Shown: positions 6,499-15,086, counted from the stretch's first letter. The stretch: 19,221 bases of DNA from Granulicella sp. (GCA_003133205.1 PKWK01000212.1:1-19221), one strand, 5' to 3'. Notes: a model not told the origin generated them from the sequence alone. A program made the numbers and translations.

Positions 6499-6917
6499 GC
6501 CGCATCTTTTGGGACACTAATTTATTTGTCTATCTTTTTGAGGCAAATCCGGAATTCTCGCAGGTAGTTGCCGCTCTCAAGCGGAGGATGGTGGAGAGAG
6601 GGGATGAACTTGTAACCTCTGCCATGACTTTGGGTGAGGTACAGGTGAAGCCTCGGGAGAACAATAACATTGCTCTTGCGGAGCGCTATAGGAACATCAT
6701 TCGCCAAACCTGCACTGTCCTGTCCTTCGACAGCGCGGCTGCGGATATCTATGCGGCACTCCGAGCGGGGTCATCGGTGAGGTCGCCGGATGCAATTCAG
6801 CTGAGTTGTGCGGCGGCTGCGGGGGTAGAACTCTTCATTACGAACGACAAGCGTTTGCACAAACTGACGGTGCCGGGGATTCACTTTGTGACGTCGCTGG
6901 ACCGGGTGCCGATTTGA
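6495..6917 (+). CDS. PIN-domain VapC-like toxin ribonuclease
   Basis: A 140-aa protein of normal VapC length. The metal-binding acidic residues of the PIN fold are visible: Asp7 (FWDTN), Glu48 (TLGEVQ), Asp99 (RSPDAIQL) and Asp118 (FITNDKRL). PIN toxins are Mg2+/Mn2+-dependent endoribonucleases that cleave tRNA, rRNA or mRNA and are held inactive by their antitoxin. The ATG overlaps the stop of the preceding gene (ATGA), as expected for an antitoxin-toxin pair. The gene ends 12 nt from the stop of the convergent PEP carboxykinase gene with no visible terminator, so the transcripts probably overlap at their 3' ends. The target RNA cannot be predicted. Confidence 0.88.
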   Translation: MSRIFWDTNLFVYLFEANPEFSQVVAALKRRMVERGDELVTSAMTLGEVQVKPRENNNIALAERYRNIIRQTCTVLSFDSAAADIYAALRAGSSVRSPDAIQLSCAAAAGVELFITNDKRLHKLTVPGIHFVTSLDRVPI

Positions 6918-6929
6918 GCGTGGGCGCTG

Positions 6930-8783
6930 CTAGAGGCGGCAGATGAGGAGTTCGCGCTCGTAGATCATTTCGGCGGGTAGATGGTCGTGGAGGTCGATGA
7001 AGAGCTCTTCGTGGTTCATGACTTCGCGCTTCCAGGCCGCGGGATCGACGTGCTGGAGTTGGTCGAACGTCTTGCGCAGTTCAGCTTCGTCGGCGTCGAG
7101 CCCGGCCCAGCGGATGTCTTCGAAGTGGGGAGTCCAGCCGATGGGCGTTTCCTTCGCCTGCGCACGGCCGTGGACCCGGTCAACGATCCACATGAGTACG
7201 CGCATGTTCTCGGAATAGCCGGGCCAGAGGAAGCGGCCGTCCTCGTCCTTACGGAACCAGTTGACATGGAAGATGCGCGGCGTGACGGAGAGCGATCGCT
7301 GCATCTTGATCCAATGGCGGAAGTAGTCGCCCATGTGATAGCCGCAGAAGGGCAGCATGGCCATGGGGTCGCGGCGGACTTTGCCGACCGGGGCGCCGGC
7401 TGCGGACGTGGTCTCCGAACCCATGGTGGCTCCGGTGTAGACGCCGGAGGACCAATTGAATGCCTGGTAGACGAGCGGGATGGTGGTGGGCCGCCGGCCT
7501 CCGAAGAGGAAGGCGGAGATGGGGATGCCGTTCGGGTTCTCCCAGTCGGGGTCGATGCTGGGGCACTGCGAGGCGGGCGAGGTGAAGCGGCCATTGGGGT
7601 GCGCGGCGGGAGTATTGCTCTCGGGAGTCCAGGGGTGGCCGCGCCAGTCGATGAGATGGGCGGGCGGAGTGTCAGTCATGCCCTCCCACCAGACGCCGCC
7701 GTCGGATTTGCCGTCCTCGCCAACGGTGAGAGCGACGTTGGTGAAGATTGTGTTGCGGGCCAGCGTGGCCATGGCGTTGGGGTTGGTTTTGACCGAGGTG
7801 CCGGGGGCGACGCCGAAGAAGCCGGCCTCGGGATTGATGGCGCGGAGTTGGCCATGCGCATCGGGCTTGATCCAGGCGATGTCGTCGCCGACGGTCCATA
7901 CCTTCCAGCCCTCGAAGCCTGGGGGCGGGATGAGCATGGCGAAGTTGGTCTTGCCGCAGGCGGAGGGGAACGCGCCGGCGACATACGTTTTTTCGGTCTT
8001 GCCGGCGGCGTTGGGCGGGGATTCGACGCCGAGGATGAGCATGTGTTCGGCCATCCAGCCCTCGTCGCGGGCGATGTTGGAGGCGATACGCAGGGCAAAG
8101 CATTTCTTTCCCAGCAGCGCGTTGCCTCCGTAGCCTGAGCCGTACGACCAAATCTCGCGCGTCTCCGGGAAGTGGACGATGTATTTCTCGTGATTGCACG
8201 GCCAGGGAACGTCCTCCTCACCCGGCACAAGCGGCGCGCCGACGGAGTGGATGCAGGGAACGACGCGCTTCTCGTCCTTGTCGATCTCGGCGAAGACCGG
8301 CGCGCCGATGCGGGCCATGATCCGCATGTTGACGACGGCGTACGCGGAGTCGGTAAGTTGCACGCCGATCTGCGACATGGGCGAGCCGACCGGGCCCATG
8401 GAGAATGGGAGAACATACATGGTTCTCCCGCGCATGGCGCCGCGGAAGATGTGCTTGAGTTTGCGGTGCATGACGCGCGGATCTTCCCAGTTGTTGGTGG
8501 GGCCGGCGTTGTCTTTGGAGAGGGAGCAGATAAAGGTGCGGTCTTCGACGCGGGCCACGTCGTTGGGCGTGGAACGGGCGTAGAAGCAGCCGGGCCATTT
8601 CACGTCGTCGAGCGGGAAGAAGGTTCCGGCCTCGACGAGCTTGTCGCAGAGGTATTCGTACTCGGCCTGTGAACCGTCGATCCAGTGGATGGACGCGGGC
8701 TGGGTGAGGTCGGCCATCTTCTCCACCCAGCGGATGAGGTGCTTGTTCGTGGTGGGAGGCGTGGCGGCGCGCTTTGTCGTCAT
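6930..8783 (-). CDS. pckG: Phosphoenolpyruvate carboxykinase (GTP)
   Basis: A 617-aa cytosolic enzyme of full family length, converting oxaloacetate + GTP to phosphoenolpyruvate + GDP + CO2, the entry step of gluconeogenesis. The GTP-type signature FPSACGKTN (272-280) contains the reactive cysteine and the phosphate-binding Lys/Thr. VGDDIAWI (298-305) is the metal-binding kinase-2 region. [16 protein letters not shown] (213-228) and the guanine-binding C-terminal half are intact. The start ATG at 8783 fits the family N-terminus, though its best Shine-Dalgarno-like AAGGA is rather distant. The gene is monocistronic and flanked by an unrelated convergent toxin-antitoxin unit and a divergent TIGR03435 gene. 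Confidence 0.96.
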   Translation of the reverse strand: MTTKRAATPPTTNKHLIRWVEKMADLTQPASIHWIDGSQAEYEYLCDKLVEAGTFFPLDDVKWPGCFYARSTPNDVARVEDRTFICSLSKDNAGPTNNWEDPRVMHRKLKHIFRGAMRGRTMYVLPFSMGPVGSPMSQIGVQLTDSAYAVVNMRIMARIGAPVFAEIDKDEKRVVPCIHSVGAPLVPGEEDVPWPCNHEKYIVHFPETREIWSYGSGYGGNALLGKKCFALRIASNIARDEGWMAEHMLILGVESPPNAAGKTEKTYVAGAFPSACGKTNFAMLIPPPGFEGWKVWTVGDDIAWIKPDAHGQLRAINPEAGFFGVAPGTSVKTNPNAMATLARNTIFTNVALTVGEDGKSDGGVWWEGMTDTPPAHLIDWRGHPWTPESNTPAAHPNGRFTSPASQCPSIDPDWENPNGIPISAFLFGGRRPTTIPLVYQAFNWSSGVYTGATMGSETTSAAGAPVGKVRRDPMAMLPFCGYHMGDYFRHWIKMQRSLSVTPRIFHVNWFRKDEDGRFLWPGYSENMRVLMWIVDRVHGRAQAKETPIGWTPHFEDIRWAGLDADEAELRKTFDQLQHVDPAAWKREVMNHEELFIDLHDHLPAEMIYERELLICRL

Positions 8784-8811
8784 TGGATGGGTGTGGGTTC
8801 CTTAAGGTTCA

Positions 8812-8840
8812 AGTCTTCGCTTTGAGGGATGGGCTGTCAA
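8812..8840 (-). promoter_or_regulatory. Candidate promoter of pckG
   Basis: On the minus strand TTGACA (8835-8840, a perfect -35 box) is followed after 17 nt by AAGACT (8812-8817, a weak -10 box). The expected start lies about 20 nt before the ATG at 8783. It lies within the shared 153-bp intergenic region with the divergent TIGR03435 gene. Confidence 0.45.
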
Positions 8841-8936
8841 CCTGTTTCGGCGGGAGTAATGGCAAAAGCGAACATCGAGGCCGATTACTGGCCAAGGAGA
8901 AACCTGCAGCGTAAAGTTCTCGGCGGGGTGGAAGGG

Positions 8937-9782
8937 ATGATTGGGAAGGTTTTTATGGTTGGGCTGCTGAGTTGTGGGATGGCTGTGGGACAGGCGGCGG
9001 TGGGTCCGGCTCCTGCTGCGATGCCGGCAAAGCCGCCGGCGTTTGATGTAGTTTCGATTCGGCCGAGCGCGCCAGATGAGCATTGGAGTTACGGCATCTC
9101 TCCGACCGGATACAGCCAACACGCAACGGTGCTGGCGGTCGCGATCCGGATGGCGTATCTGGGCTCCAAGGACAATCGTCCCGACGCAATTCAGGGCGCG
9201 CCGCCGTCGTTGACCAAGGATCTCTACGACATCGATGCCAAGGTGGCCGGCGCTGACGTCCCCGAGTGGCGAAAGCAGAACATGATGCACAAGGAGATGC
9301 TGCAGGCGATGTTGCAGGCGGCTCTCGCGGATCGGTGCAAGCTGGTGGTGCATCGCGTGCCGGCGGAGATGGCCGGATGGGCGCTGGTGGTGGCGAAGGA
9401 GGAGCCGAAGTTCAAAGACGCTCCGCCGGACGAAGAGCTGCCTGTGGGCATGAAGCTGTCGGACGGCGGCGTCGCAGTCTTTACCGGCGAGGGCAACCAT
9501 CGAATTGAGTGGACGTACCATAGCGCCACGATGGCGTCGCTGGCGACACAACTGTCTGGTGTGGGGGTTCCGGTCGAGGACAGGACCGGGCTCAAGGGGA
9601 AGTACCAGCTTGTGCTGAAGCGGATCGACATGAGTGAGGCCCAGAATGGGATGGTGTCGATGGACGAGAAAAACCCGGCAAACGTCTGGGACCTGGCGGC
9701 GCTTGGGTTGAAGGTGATGCCGATCAAGATCCCGGCGGAGACGATCGTCATCGACCACATCGAGAAACCATCGCAGAACTAG
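8937..9782 (+). CDS. TIGR03435-family secreted 'soil-associated' protein
   Basis: A 281-aa exported protein. ATG 8937 puts a hydrophobic signal peptide (MIGKVFMVGLLSCGMAVGQA) at the N-terminus; upstream in-frame ATGs at 8829 and 8859 would add an unsupported polar extension. Hallmarks of the family are FDVVSIRPS (36-44), LQAALADRCKLVVHR in the middle, GVPVEDRTGLKGKYQ and the conserved C-terminal VIDHIEKPSQN. These proteins are greatly expanded in Acidobacteria and other soil bacteria, and their function is unknown. The gene is followed after 64 nt by the SGNH esterase pair on the same strand, so co-transcription is possible but unproven. Confidence 0.88.
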   Translation: MIGKVFMVGLLSCGMAVGQAAVGPAPAAMPAKPPAFDVVSIRPSAPDEHWSYGISPTGYSQHATVLAVAIRMAYLGSKDNRPDAIQGAPPSLTKDLYDIDAKVAGADVPEWRKQNMMHKEMLQAMLQAALADRCKLVVHRVPAEMAGWALVVAKEEPKFKDAPPDEELPVGMKLSDGGVAVFTGEGNHRIEWTYHSATMASLATQLSGVGVPVEDRTGLKGKYQLVLKRIDMSEAQNGMVSMDEKNPANVWDLAALGLKVMPIKIPAETIVIDHIEKPSQN

Positions 9783-9846
9783 CTGATTCGCCGATGCCTG
9801 CCGGGGATTGTGCGATTAGCGTAAACTTCCTGCCGAGGGTACGACG

Positions 9847-11580
9847 ATGAAATTGAATTCGGCTCGGCTGTTTCTCGCCGCGATCATTGCGGCTGCGGCA
9901 ATGTCTGCAACTGCGATGGCGCAGGGCGATCCGGCGAAGGCGTTCGATGCCGCGACGGCTGCGGTGCGCAAGCCGGGGACAACGGTGCGGATCGACCTGA
10001 TCGGCGATTCGACGCAGACGGATCATGCGGGGTACGGGCGGGGATTCTGCGCGAACCTGACGGCCAAGGTGGACTGCGTCAACATGGCCAGGGGTGGCGC
10101 GAGCACGCGTTCGTTCCGCGCGCAGGGATTGTGGGAGCGGTCGCTCGAGACCAAGCCGGACTATATGTTGATCCAGTTTGGGCATAACGATGTTGTGTTC
10201 AATCGGCCACCCGGAGCGGCACCTGGTGGAGCGCGGCCTGCTGGCGCACCGCCTGCCGGAACACCGTCTGCTGGAGCGCCGCCGAACGGAGGTCCGCCCA
10301 ACGGGGTTCCGTTTGGAGGGGATCGAGCGCTGACTAACCCCGGCGACTATGAGGCGAATCTGCGGCAGTACGTGACCGAGGCGCGCGCGGCGGGGATCAA
10401 GCCGATACTCGTCACGCCAATCACGCGGCAATACTTTGAGGCGGACGGCAAGATTCACTCCGACCAGACGGAGCACTGCATCACCATGCGGAAGATTGCG
10501 GCGGATATGAATGTGCCGCTGATCGAGTTGCAGAACGAAAGCATTGCGTATCTCGAAAGGATCGGCGAAGAGGCTGGGCACAAGTTCGAGATCACGAAGA
10601 AGGACGGGACCGGCGCGACGATCTACGACAAGACGCACTTCAATTGGGCGGGCAGCTACGTGTTCGGGCGGATGGTTGCGGTCGATCTTGGCAAGGCCGT
10701 GCCGGAGTTGAAGAAGTACGTGCGATCGGAGGCGGCGAAGATGCCGCCTGAGGGCGAGAAGGCGATGCGCATCATGGAGGGTGGGCCCGCGAAGATTGTG
10801 CTGGTCGGCGACTCGACGGTGGCGACCGGCGGCGGCTGGGGGCCGGGCTTCTGCGCGGACTTTACCGCGAAGATCACCTGCGTCGACGTTGCGCTGAACG
10901 GGCGCAGCTCGAAGAGCTTTATCGACGAGGGCGCGTGGAAGAAGGCGCTGGATGAGAAGGGCGACTACTACCTGATTCAGTTCGGGCACAACGATCAGAA
11001 GACGATTCCTGCGCTGCATACGGATGCGGATACGACGTTCGCGGCGAACCTGCACCGGTTTATCGCGGATGTGCGCGCGATCGGCGCGGTGCCTGTGCTG
11101 GTGACGTCGCTGTCGCGGCGAAACTACAAGGATGGCGTGCTGGTGGAGGACCTGACGCCGTATGTGGAAGCGACGAAGAAAGTTGGCACGGATGAATATG
11201 TAACCGCGATTGATCTAAATGGTCAATCCGTGGCGATGCTGAAGCGGATGACGCAGGAGCAGGCGGACAAATTCGATAAGGGTGTAGACCCTGATACGGG
11301 CAAGGCGGTGGCGGCGGCGGTATTGGAGGGTTCGTCAACGCAGGTTGCAACTGCGCTGAATTCCGGTGACAGCATGCCACTTGATCGGACCCACCTGAAT
11401 CCGTATGGGCAGAAGGTGTTCGGGCGTTTGGTTGCGGACGGGATCGTCAAGACGCAGGTTGAGCTTGGTCCGGACCTGATCGGCGTGCCGGGAGGGCCGA
11501 CCACGGTGCAACCCGGAGGGCCTCCGGGATCGCGGCCGGTTCCGGTGCCGGTGCAGCCCGTGCCGCGGCCAGGAAACTAG
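9847..11580 (+). CDS. Secreted protein with two tandem SGNH hydrolase domains (rhamnogalacturonan acetylesterase-like)
   Basis: A 577-aa protein with a signal peptide (residues 1-26, cleavage after AMAQ). Domain 1 has the GDS block with nucleophile Ser55, Gly84 in RGGAST, Asn114 in FGHND and the catalytic pair Asp261/His264 in DKTH. Domain 2 has Ser323 (GDST), Asn352 in LNGRSS, Asn382 in FGHND and Asp513/His516 in DRTH. Both catalytic sets look complete. The pattern is closest to carbohydrate esterase family 12 (rhamnogalacturonan or xylan acetylesterases), so it probably de-acetylates plant polysaccharide fragments outside the cytoplasm; the substrate is inferred. A Pro/Gly/Ala-rich insert (~119-159) follows block III of domain 1, and a Pro/Gly-rich tail ends the protein. 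The paralogous gene starts 36 nt downstream, so this is an operon born by tandem duplication. Confidence 0.87.
   Translation: MKLNSARLFLAAIIAAAAMSATAMAQGDPAKAFDAATAAVRKPGTTVRIDLIGDSTQTDHAGYGRGFCANLTAKVDCVNMARGGASTRSFRAQGLWERSLETKPDYMLIQFGHNDVVFNRPPGAAPGGARPAGAPPAGTPSAGAPPNGGPPNGVPFGGDRALTNPGDYEANLRQYVTEARAAGIKPILVTPITRQYFEADGKIHSDQTEHCITMRKIAADMNVPLIELQNESIAYLERIGEEAGHKFEITKKDGTGATIYDKTHFNWAGSYVFGRMVAVDLGKAVPELKKYVRSEAAKMPPEGEKAMRIMEGGPAKIVLVGDSTVATGGGWGPGFCADFTAKITCVDVALNGRSSKSFIDEGAWKKALDEKGDYYLIQFGHNDQKTIPALHTDADTTFAANLHRFIADVRAIGAVPVLVTSLSRRNYKDGVLVEDLTPYVEATKKVGTDEYVTAIDLNGQSVAMLKRMTQEQADKFDKGVDPDTGKAVAAAVLEGSSTQVATALNSGDSMPLDRTHLNPYGQKVFGRLVADGIVKTQVELGPDLIGVPGGPTTVQPGGPPGSRPVPVPVQPVPRPGN
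10236..10310 (+). repeat. Five imperfect 15-bp tandem repeats inside the first SGNH gene
   Basis: Units at 10236-10250, 10251-10265, 10266-10280, 10281-10295 and 10296-10310 encode PAGAP, PAGTP, SAGAP, PNGGP and PNGVP. The array is in frame and forms the core of a flexible insert absent from the downstream paralogue. Confidence 0.8.
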
Positions 11581-11616
11581 CGCCTCAGGGCCGCAAAGTC
11601 TAACGAGGGAGTGAGG

Positions 11617-13095
11617 ATGATCGGTAGAGGATTTGCGGTGGTGGTGATGTGTGTGGGAGTTGCTGCTGCGCAGGGCGATCCGCAGCGGGCGTTCGATGCA
11701 GCGACGACGGCGGTGCGGAAGCCGGGGACGACGGTGCGTGTGGATCTAATTGGGGATTCGACGCAGACCGACCACGCGGGATACGGGCGGGGATTCTGCG
11801 CGAATTTAACGGCGAAGGTGGATTGCGTCAACATGGCGCGCGGTGGGGCGAGCACGCGGACGTTTCGCGAGCAGGAATTGTGGGAGCGCAGCCTGCAGAC
11901 GAAGCCGGACTACATGGTGATCCAGTTCGGGCATAACGACATGGTGAACCCGGCGAATTCCATGCCGCGACAGGTGCCGATGGATGAGTACGAGGCGAAC
12001 CTGCGGCGGTATGTGACGGAGGCGCGCGCGGCGGGGATTACGCCGGTGCTGTGCACGCCGGTGACGCGACGGTTCTGGGGTGATGATGGGAAGATCCACT
12101 CCAACCTGTTGGAGTATTCGGCGACGATGCGGAAGGTGGCGGCGGATATGAAGGCGCCGCTGATCGACTTGCAGGCGGAGAGCATTGCGTATCTGGACAA
12201 GGTTGGAATCGAGGAGAGCCATCGGCTTTCGATTACGAAGAAAGATGCGGATGGCAAGACGATCTTCGATGAGACGCATCTGGATTGGGCGGGGAGCTAT
12301 GTCTTCGGCCGCATGGTGGCGGTGGATCTGGGCAAGGTGGTGCCCGCGCTGAAGGGAGATGTGCTGAAGCAGGCCGCGCCATTGCCGCCTGAGGGCGTGA
12401 AGGCGATGAAGGTGATCGCGGGCGGGCCGGTGAAGATTGTGCTGGTGGGCGATTCGACGGTGGCGACGGGCGGCGGCTGGGGACCGGGATTCTGCGCGGT
12501 GATGACGCCGAATGTGACGTGCGTTGACGATGCGCTGAATGGGCGGAGTTCGAAGAGCTTCATCGATGAGGGTGCGTGGAAGAAGGCGCTGGCGGAGCAT
12601 GGCGACTACTACCTGATTCAGTTTGGACACAACGATCAGAAGACGGATGCGGCTCGGCATACGGATGCGGAGGGAAGTTTCAAGGACTATCTGCAGCGAT
12701 ACATCTCGGACGTGCAGGCGATCGGCGCCGTGCCTGTGCTGGTGACGTCGCTGTCGCGCAGGACGTTCAAGGATGGGAAGGTGGTTGAGGACCTGAAGGA
12801 CTACGCGATGGCGACGAGGGAACTGGGCGCGAAGGATTTTATTACGGTGGTTGATTTGAACGCGGCCTCGACGGCGATGCTGAATATCATGGGGCAGGAG
12901 GAGGCGGACAAGTTCAACGCGGTGGGGCAGGAGAAGGAACGCGAGGCGGTGGGTAAGTCGGGGACGGATCGGACGCATTTGAATCCGTATGGGCAGAAGG
13001 TTTTCGGTCGGATTGTGGCCGATCAAATTGTGCGGACGCAGGTGGAGCTTGGGCCGGATGTGGTGGGGGAGCCGATGCGGGCGGCGGCTAGGTAA
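11617..13095 (+). CDS. Second secreted double-SGNH esterase, paralogue of the preceding gene
   Basis: A 492-aa protein. ATG 11617 is preferred to GTG 11611 because GAGGG lies 7 nt upstream of it. A short signal peptide ends near VAAAQ. It shares long stretches with the upstream gene (GDSTQTDHAGYGRGFCANL, NMARGGAST, GWGPGFCA, LNGRSSKSFIDEGAWKKAL, DRTHLNPYGQKVFGR). Numbering from ATG 11617, domain 1 has Ser48, Asn107 and Asp218/His221; domain 2 has Ser280, Asn339 and Asp451/His454. All are intact. Like its neighbour it is a CE12-like acetylesterase candidate acting outside the cytoplasm. It lacks the Pro/Gly-rich insert and tail of its neighbour. Each domain is more alike between the two proteins than the two domains are within one protein, so domain doubling came before gene duplication. 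Confidence 0.87.
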   Translation: MIGRGFAVVVMCVGVAAAQGDPQRAFDAATTAVRKPGTTVRVDLIGDSTQTDHAGYGRGFCANLTAKVDCVNMARGGASTRTFREQELWERSLQTKPDYMVIQFGHNDMVNPANSMPRQVPMDEYEANLRRYVTEARAAGITPVLCTPVTRRFWGDDGKIHSNLLEYSATMRKVAADMKAPLIDLQAESIAYLDKVGIEESHRLSITKKDADGKTIFDETHLDWAGSYVFGRMVAVDLGKVVPALKGDVLKQAAPLPPEGVKAMKVIAGGPVKIVLVGDSTVATGGGWGPGFCAVMTPNVTCVDDALNGRSSKSFIDEGAWKKALAEHGDYYLIQFGHNDQKTDAARHTDAEGSFKDYLQRYISDVQAIGAVPVLVTSLSRRTFKDGKVVEDLKDYAMATRELGAKDFITVVDLNAASTAMLNIMGQEEADKFNAVGQEKEREAVGKSGTDRTHLNPYGQKVFGRIVADQIVRTQVELGPDVVGEPMRAAAR

Positions 13096-13109
13096 GGCGT
13101 CTTCTTTGC

Positions 13110-13139
13110 CGTGGGCGGGCTAGAGTGAGTATGCCCACG
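13110..13139 (+). terminator. Weak hairpin downstream of the SGNH gene pair
   Basis: CGTGGGC (13110-13116) and GCCCACG (13133-13139) form a 7-bp stem 15 nt after the stop codon, with a 16-nt loop. There is no U-tract, so it would be at best a weak or factor-assisted terminator between convergent genes. Confidence 0.3.
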
Positions 13140-13193
13140 ATAACCTCGCCTTCGGTTCGGTGATCATGGGGCACCCCGGTTAGTCGGCGACCA

Positions 13194-13892
13194 TCATTTC
13201 GCCGGGACTATGGGGCGGGTGCGAGGGAGCGCTCCTCGACGGGCGGCGAGCGCCATCAGCAGCAGTGCGGCGGAAAAGACCGCTAGCTTGATGAGGCTGA
13301 CTATGCGGGTTGCGGGTAGCGTCTTCCAGACTGCGAGCAGGATTGCCTGCGCGATGACGACGGCCCAGACGGAGCCATAGAAGTAGCGGCGCTCCGTGCC
13401 TTCGCCTTTGGTGGAGGGGCCGACGCGCGGCAGCAGACCGAACGCGCCGAGCAGCAGGATGATCGCGCAGAGCGGTGCGTAGGCGTAGGTGTAGATCTGC
13501 TTCATGTACCAGGTGCCGGTGGCGGCGGCGATGACGAGGCCGGCGAGGTTGAGCAGCGCGAAGCTCAGCACGGCGTTCCACGCAAACGTGTAGCAGACGC
13601 GGCGGTAGAGCGGGTTGGGCTTGTCCTCGTCGAAGCGGAGGATGTACGGCGCGGGTTCGGCTCCAGGAAGCTTGCCACGAATGGCGGCGATGCCGGTGCC
13701 GATGAGGACGAGCGCGAGCCAGGCGAGATTGCCGCGACCGAAGCCGTGCGCGAACAGCGAGAACGTAAGCGGGCCCGGCGCGAGGAAGAAGACCCAGATC
13801 CAGATGGGCCAGTGAGCGAGCCGGTAGAGGCGGGTGTTGCGTTCGCGCATCTTGCGCGCCTGGGCGTACTCCAGCTTGCCGCGGTAAGGCAT
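13194..13892 (-). CDS. Multipass integral membrane protein of unknown function
   Basis: A 232-aa protein from ATG 13892 (MPYRGKLEYAQ); a GTG at 13931 would add 13 residues and is less likely. The N-terminal ~25 residues are basic and cytoplasmic, then about six hydrophobic segments follow (around LAHWPIWIWVFFLAPGPL, NLAWLALVLIGTGIAAI, VLSFALLNLAGLVIAAAT, PLCAIILLLGAFGLL, VWAVVIAQAILLAVW and LAVFSAALLLMALA). Between segments 2 and 3 is a charged loop with LRFDEDKPNPLYRR. No catalytic motif or named family is recognised. It lies 67 nt downstream of the SRPBCC gene on the same strand and may be co-transcribed with it. Confidence 0.78.
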   Translation of the reverse strand: MPYRGKLEYAQARKMRERNTRLYRLAHWPIWIWVFFLAPGPLTFSLFAHGFGRGNLAWLALVLIGTGIAAIRGKLPGAEPAPYILRFDEDKPNPLYRRVCYTFAWNAVLSFALLNLAGLVIAAATGTWYMKQIYTYAYAPLCAIILLLGAFGLLPRVGPSTKGEGTERRYFYGSVWAVVIAQAILLAVWKTLPATRIVSLIKLAVFSAALLLMALAARRGALPRTRPIVPAK

Positions 13893-13959
13893 ACGCGGAG
13901 TCTCGCAGAGGGGTCGCGGGCGCGTCAACACTTGTGCACTTGTGGTGGATGCTACATCT

Positions 13960-14472
13960 TTATGGCTTGGCGGCCGCGGCCTGGATGTCCTTCATGTACT
14001 GGTCGAGGTTGCGGGTTGGGCCCATGAGATGGGCCATGACGAAGCGATAGATCGGCGGCTTGATGAAGCCGGTTTCGGTGATGCGAAGTGTGGTGGTGGC
14101 GGGCGCGGGCCCGGGCGAGAGCTCATAGGTCCAGGTGCCGCCATAGGACGCATGCGGATCATCGAGTTGGACGTCGCGGCGCATGGGGGGATCGGTGCGG
14201 ATCGCGAGAAACGTCATGAATTGGCCGTGGTCGAGGTATTCGACCCAGTGGTCGGGATCCTTGTTGGTACTGAGGATCGTGACGGACTTGACTGCAGGGC
14301 GCCAGTCGGAGTCGTGGGCGACGTTGGTGATGAGGGCGAAGACCTTTTCCTGTGGTGCCGGGACGACTCCAATTACCGAGACGGAGTGGTTGTATGGGAG
14401 GCGTGCACCGTCGGTATAGACGATGCCACCGGCAAGCACGAGCAGGAGCAGAATGACGCCGAAGGTTTTCAT
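13960..14472 (-). CDS. Membrane-anchored SRPBCC (START-like) family protein
   Basis: A 170-aa protein with an N-terminal hydrophobic segment (residues ~4-20, FGVILLLLVLAGGIVY) that probably acts as an uncleaved anchor. The rest has the SRPBCC pattern: a first strand (NHSVSVIGVVPAPQEKVFALITNVAHDSDW split by a helix), GTWTYELSPG and TTTLRITETGF strands, and a C-terminal long helix (NLDQYMKDIQAAA). This helix-grip fold binds hydrophobic ligands; the ligand is unknown. GGAGA lies 5 nt before the ATG, supporting the start. It is divergent from the NIPSNAP gene and upstream of the membrane protein gene. Confidence 0.83.
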   Translation of the reverse strand: MKTFGVILLLLVLAGGIVYTDGARLPYNHSVSVIGVVPAPQEKVFALITNVAHDSDWRPAVKSVTILSTNKDPDHWVEYLDHGQFMTFLAIRTDPPMRRDVQLDDPHASYGGTWTYELSPGPAPATTTLRITETGFIKPPIYRFVMAHLMGPTRNLDQYMKDIQAAAAKP

Positions 14473-14564
14473 TAAATCTCCAGGACCGGGAGTAAGAACT
14501 GCAGGAGTTGCGCTCGGGGAGTGATCAAACTGTAACCCATGCGACGGGCTTAGGGAAGCGGTTC

Positions 14565-14579
14565 TACAATATCAGCTTA
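14565..14579 (+). promoter_or_regulatory. -10 box placing the NIPSNAP mRNA start at its ATG
   Basis: TACAAT (14565-14570) is followed by only 8 nt before the ATG at 14579, and no Shine-Dalgarno precedes the ATG. A -35 match is weak. The transcript may be leaderless. Confidence 0.4.
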
Positions 14580-15025
14580 TGGAAAGACGAACGATGTTGA
14601 AGGGTATGAGTGCGGGGGCGGTGGTCTCTGCGATGGCCGGCGTGAAGGGCATGGCGCAGGCGGACACCGGAGCCAGCGCACAGGCAAGTGGAGGCGCGGT
14701 CTTCGAGCTTCGCGTCTATCACGCGAATGAAGGCAAGCTGGGCGACCTGCTGGCCCGCTTTCGCAATCACACGATCACAATCTTCAAGCGGCATGGGATG
14801 GAGAGCGTGGCTTACTGGACGCCGACGGACGACCCGCTGAAAGGGAAGACGCTGTTCTATATGCTGAAGCACCCGAGCCGGGAGGCTGCGATCGCGAACT
14901 GGGCCGCATTCCACGACGATCCTGAGTGGAAGCAGGTGAGCGCGGCCAGCGAGGTGAATGGGAAGCTGGTAGAGAGGGTCGAGTCGACCTTTGTGAAGCT
15001 GACGGATTTTTCGCCAAGGCTGTAG
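14579..15025 (+). CDS. Tat-exported NIPSNAP-family protein
   Basis: A 148-aa protein. The N-terminus carries a twin-arginine motif (MERRTMLKG, Arg3-Arg4) followed by a mildly hydrophobic stretch and cleavage near GMAQA, so it is probably folded in the cytoplasm and exported by Tat. The mature part is a single ferredoxin-like alpha/beta NIPSNAP domain: FELRVYHANEGKLGDLLARF, then HGMESVAYWTP, LFYMLKHPSREAAIANWAAF and DPEWKQV. These are dimeric-barrel proteins without a known enzymatic role. No Shine-Dalgarno is visible. It is monocistronic, transcribed away from the SRPBCC gene. Confidence 0.87.
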   Translation: MERRTMLKGMSAGAVVSAMAGVKGMAQADTGASAQASGGAVFELRVYHANEGKLGDLLARFRNHTITIFKRHGMESVAYWTPTDDPLKGKTLFYMLKHPSREAAIANWAAFHDDPEWKQVSAASEVNGKLVERVESTFVKLTDFSPRL

Positions 15026-15042
15026 CAGTGGATTGGGATACG

Positions 15043-15086
15043 GAGGGCGTTCCCGGATGGGAAGACCCAATGCGATAAACGCCCTC
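15043..15086 (+). terminator. Possible terminator after the NIPSNAP gene
   Basis: GAGGGCGTT (15043-15051) and AACGCCCTC (15078-15086) form a perfect 9-bp stem. The 26-nt loop contains a nested GGG-AAGA-CCC. It is followed by an AT-rich stretch (CTATTTATTTG) but not a proper U-tract. Confidence 0.45.

Noticed and set aside
6981..8138. 385-codon plus-strand open frame opposite pckG
   Set aside because: It mirrors codon bias of the PEP carboxykinase gene and has no family match or RBS.
10656..13026. Long Arg/His-rich minus-strand frames opposite the SGNH genes
   Set aside because: Both genes produce near-identical antisense frames because they are paralogues; this is not evidence of coding.
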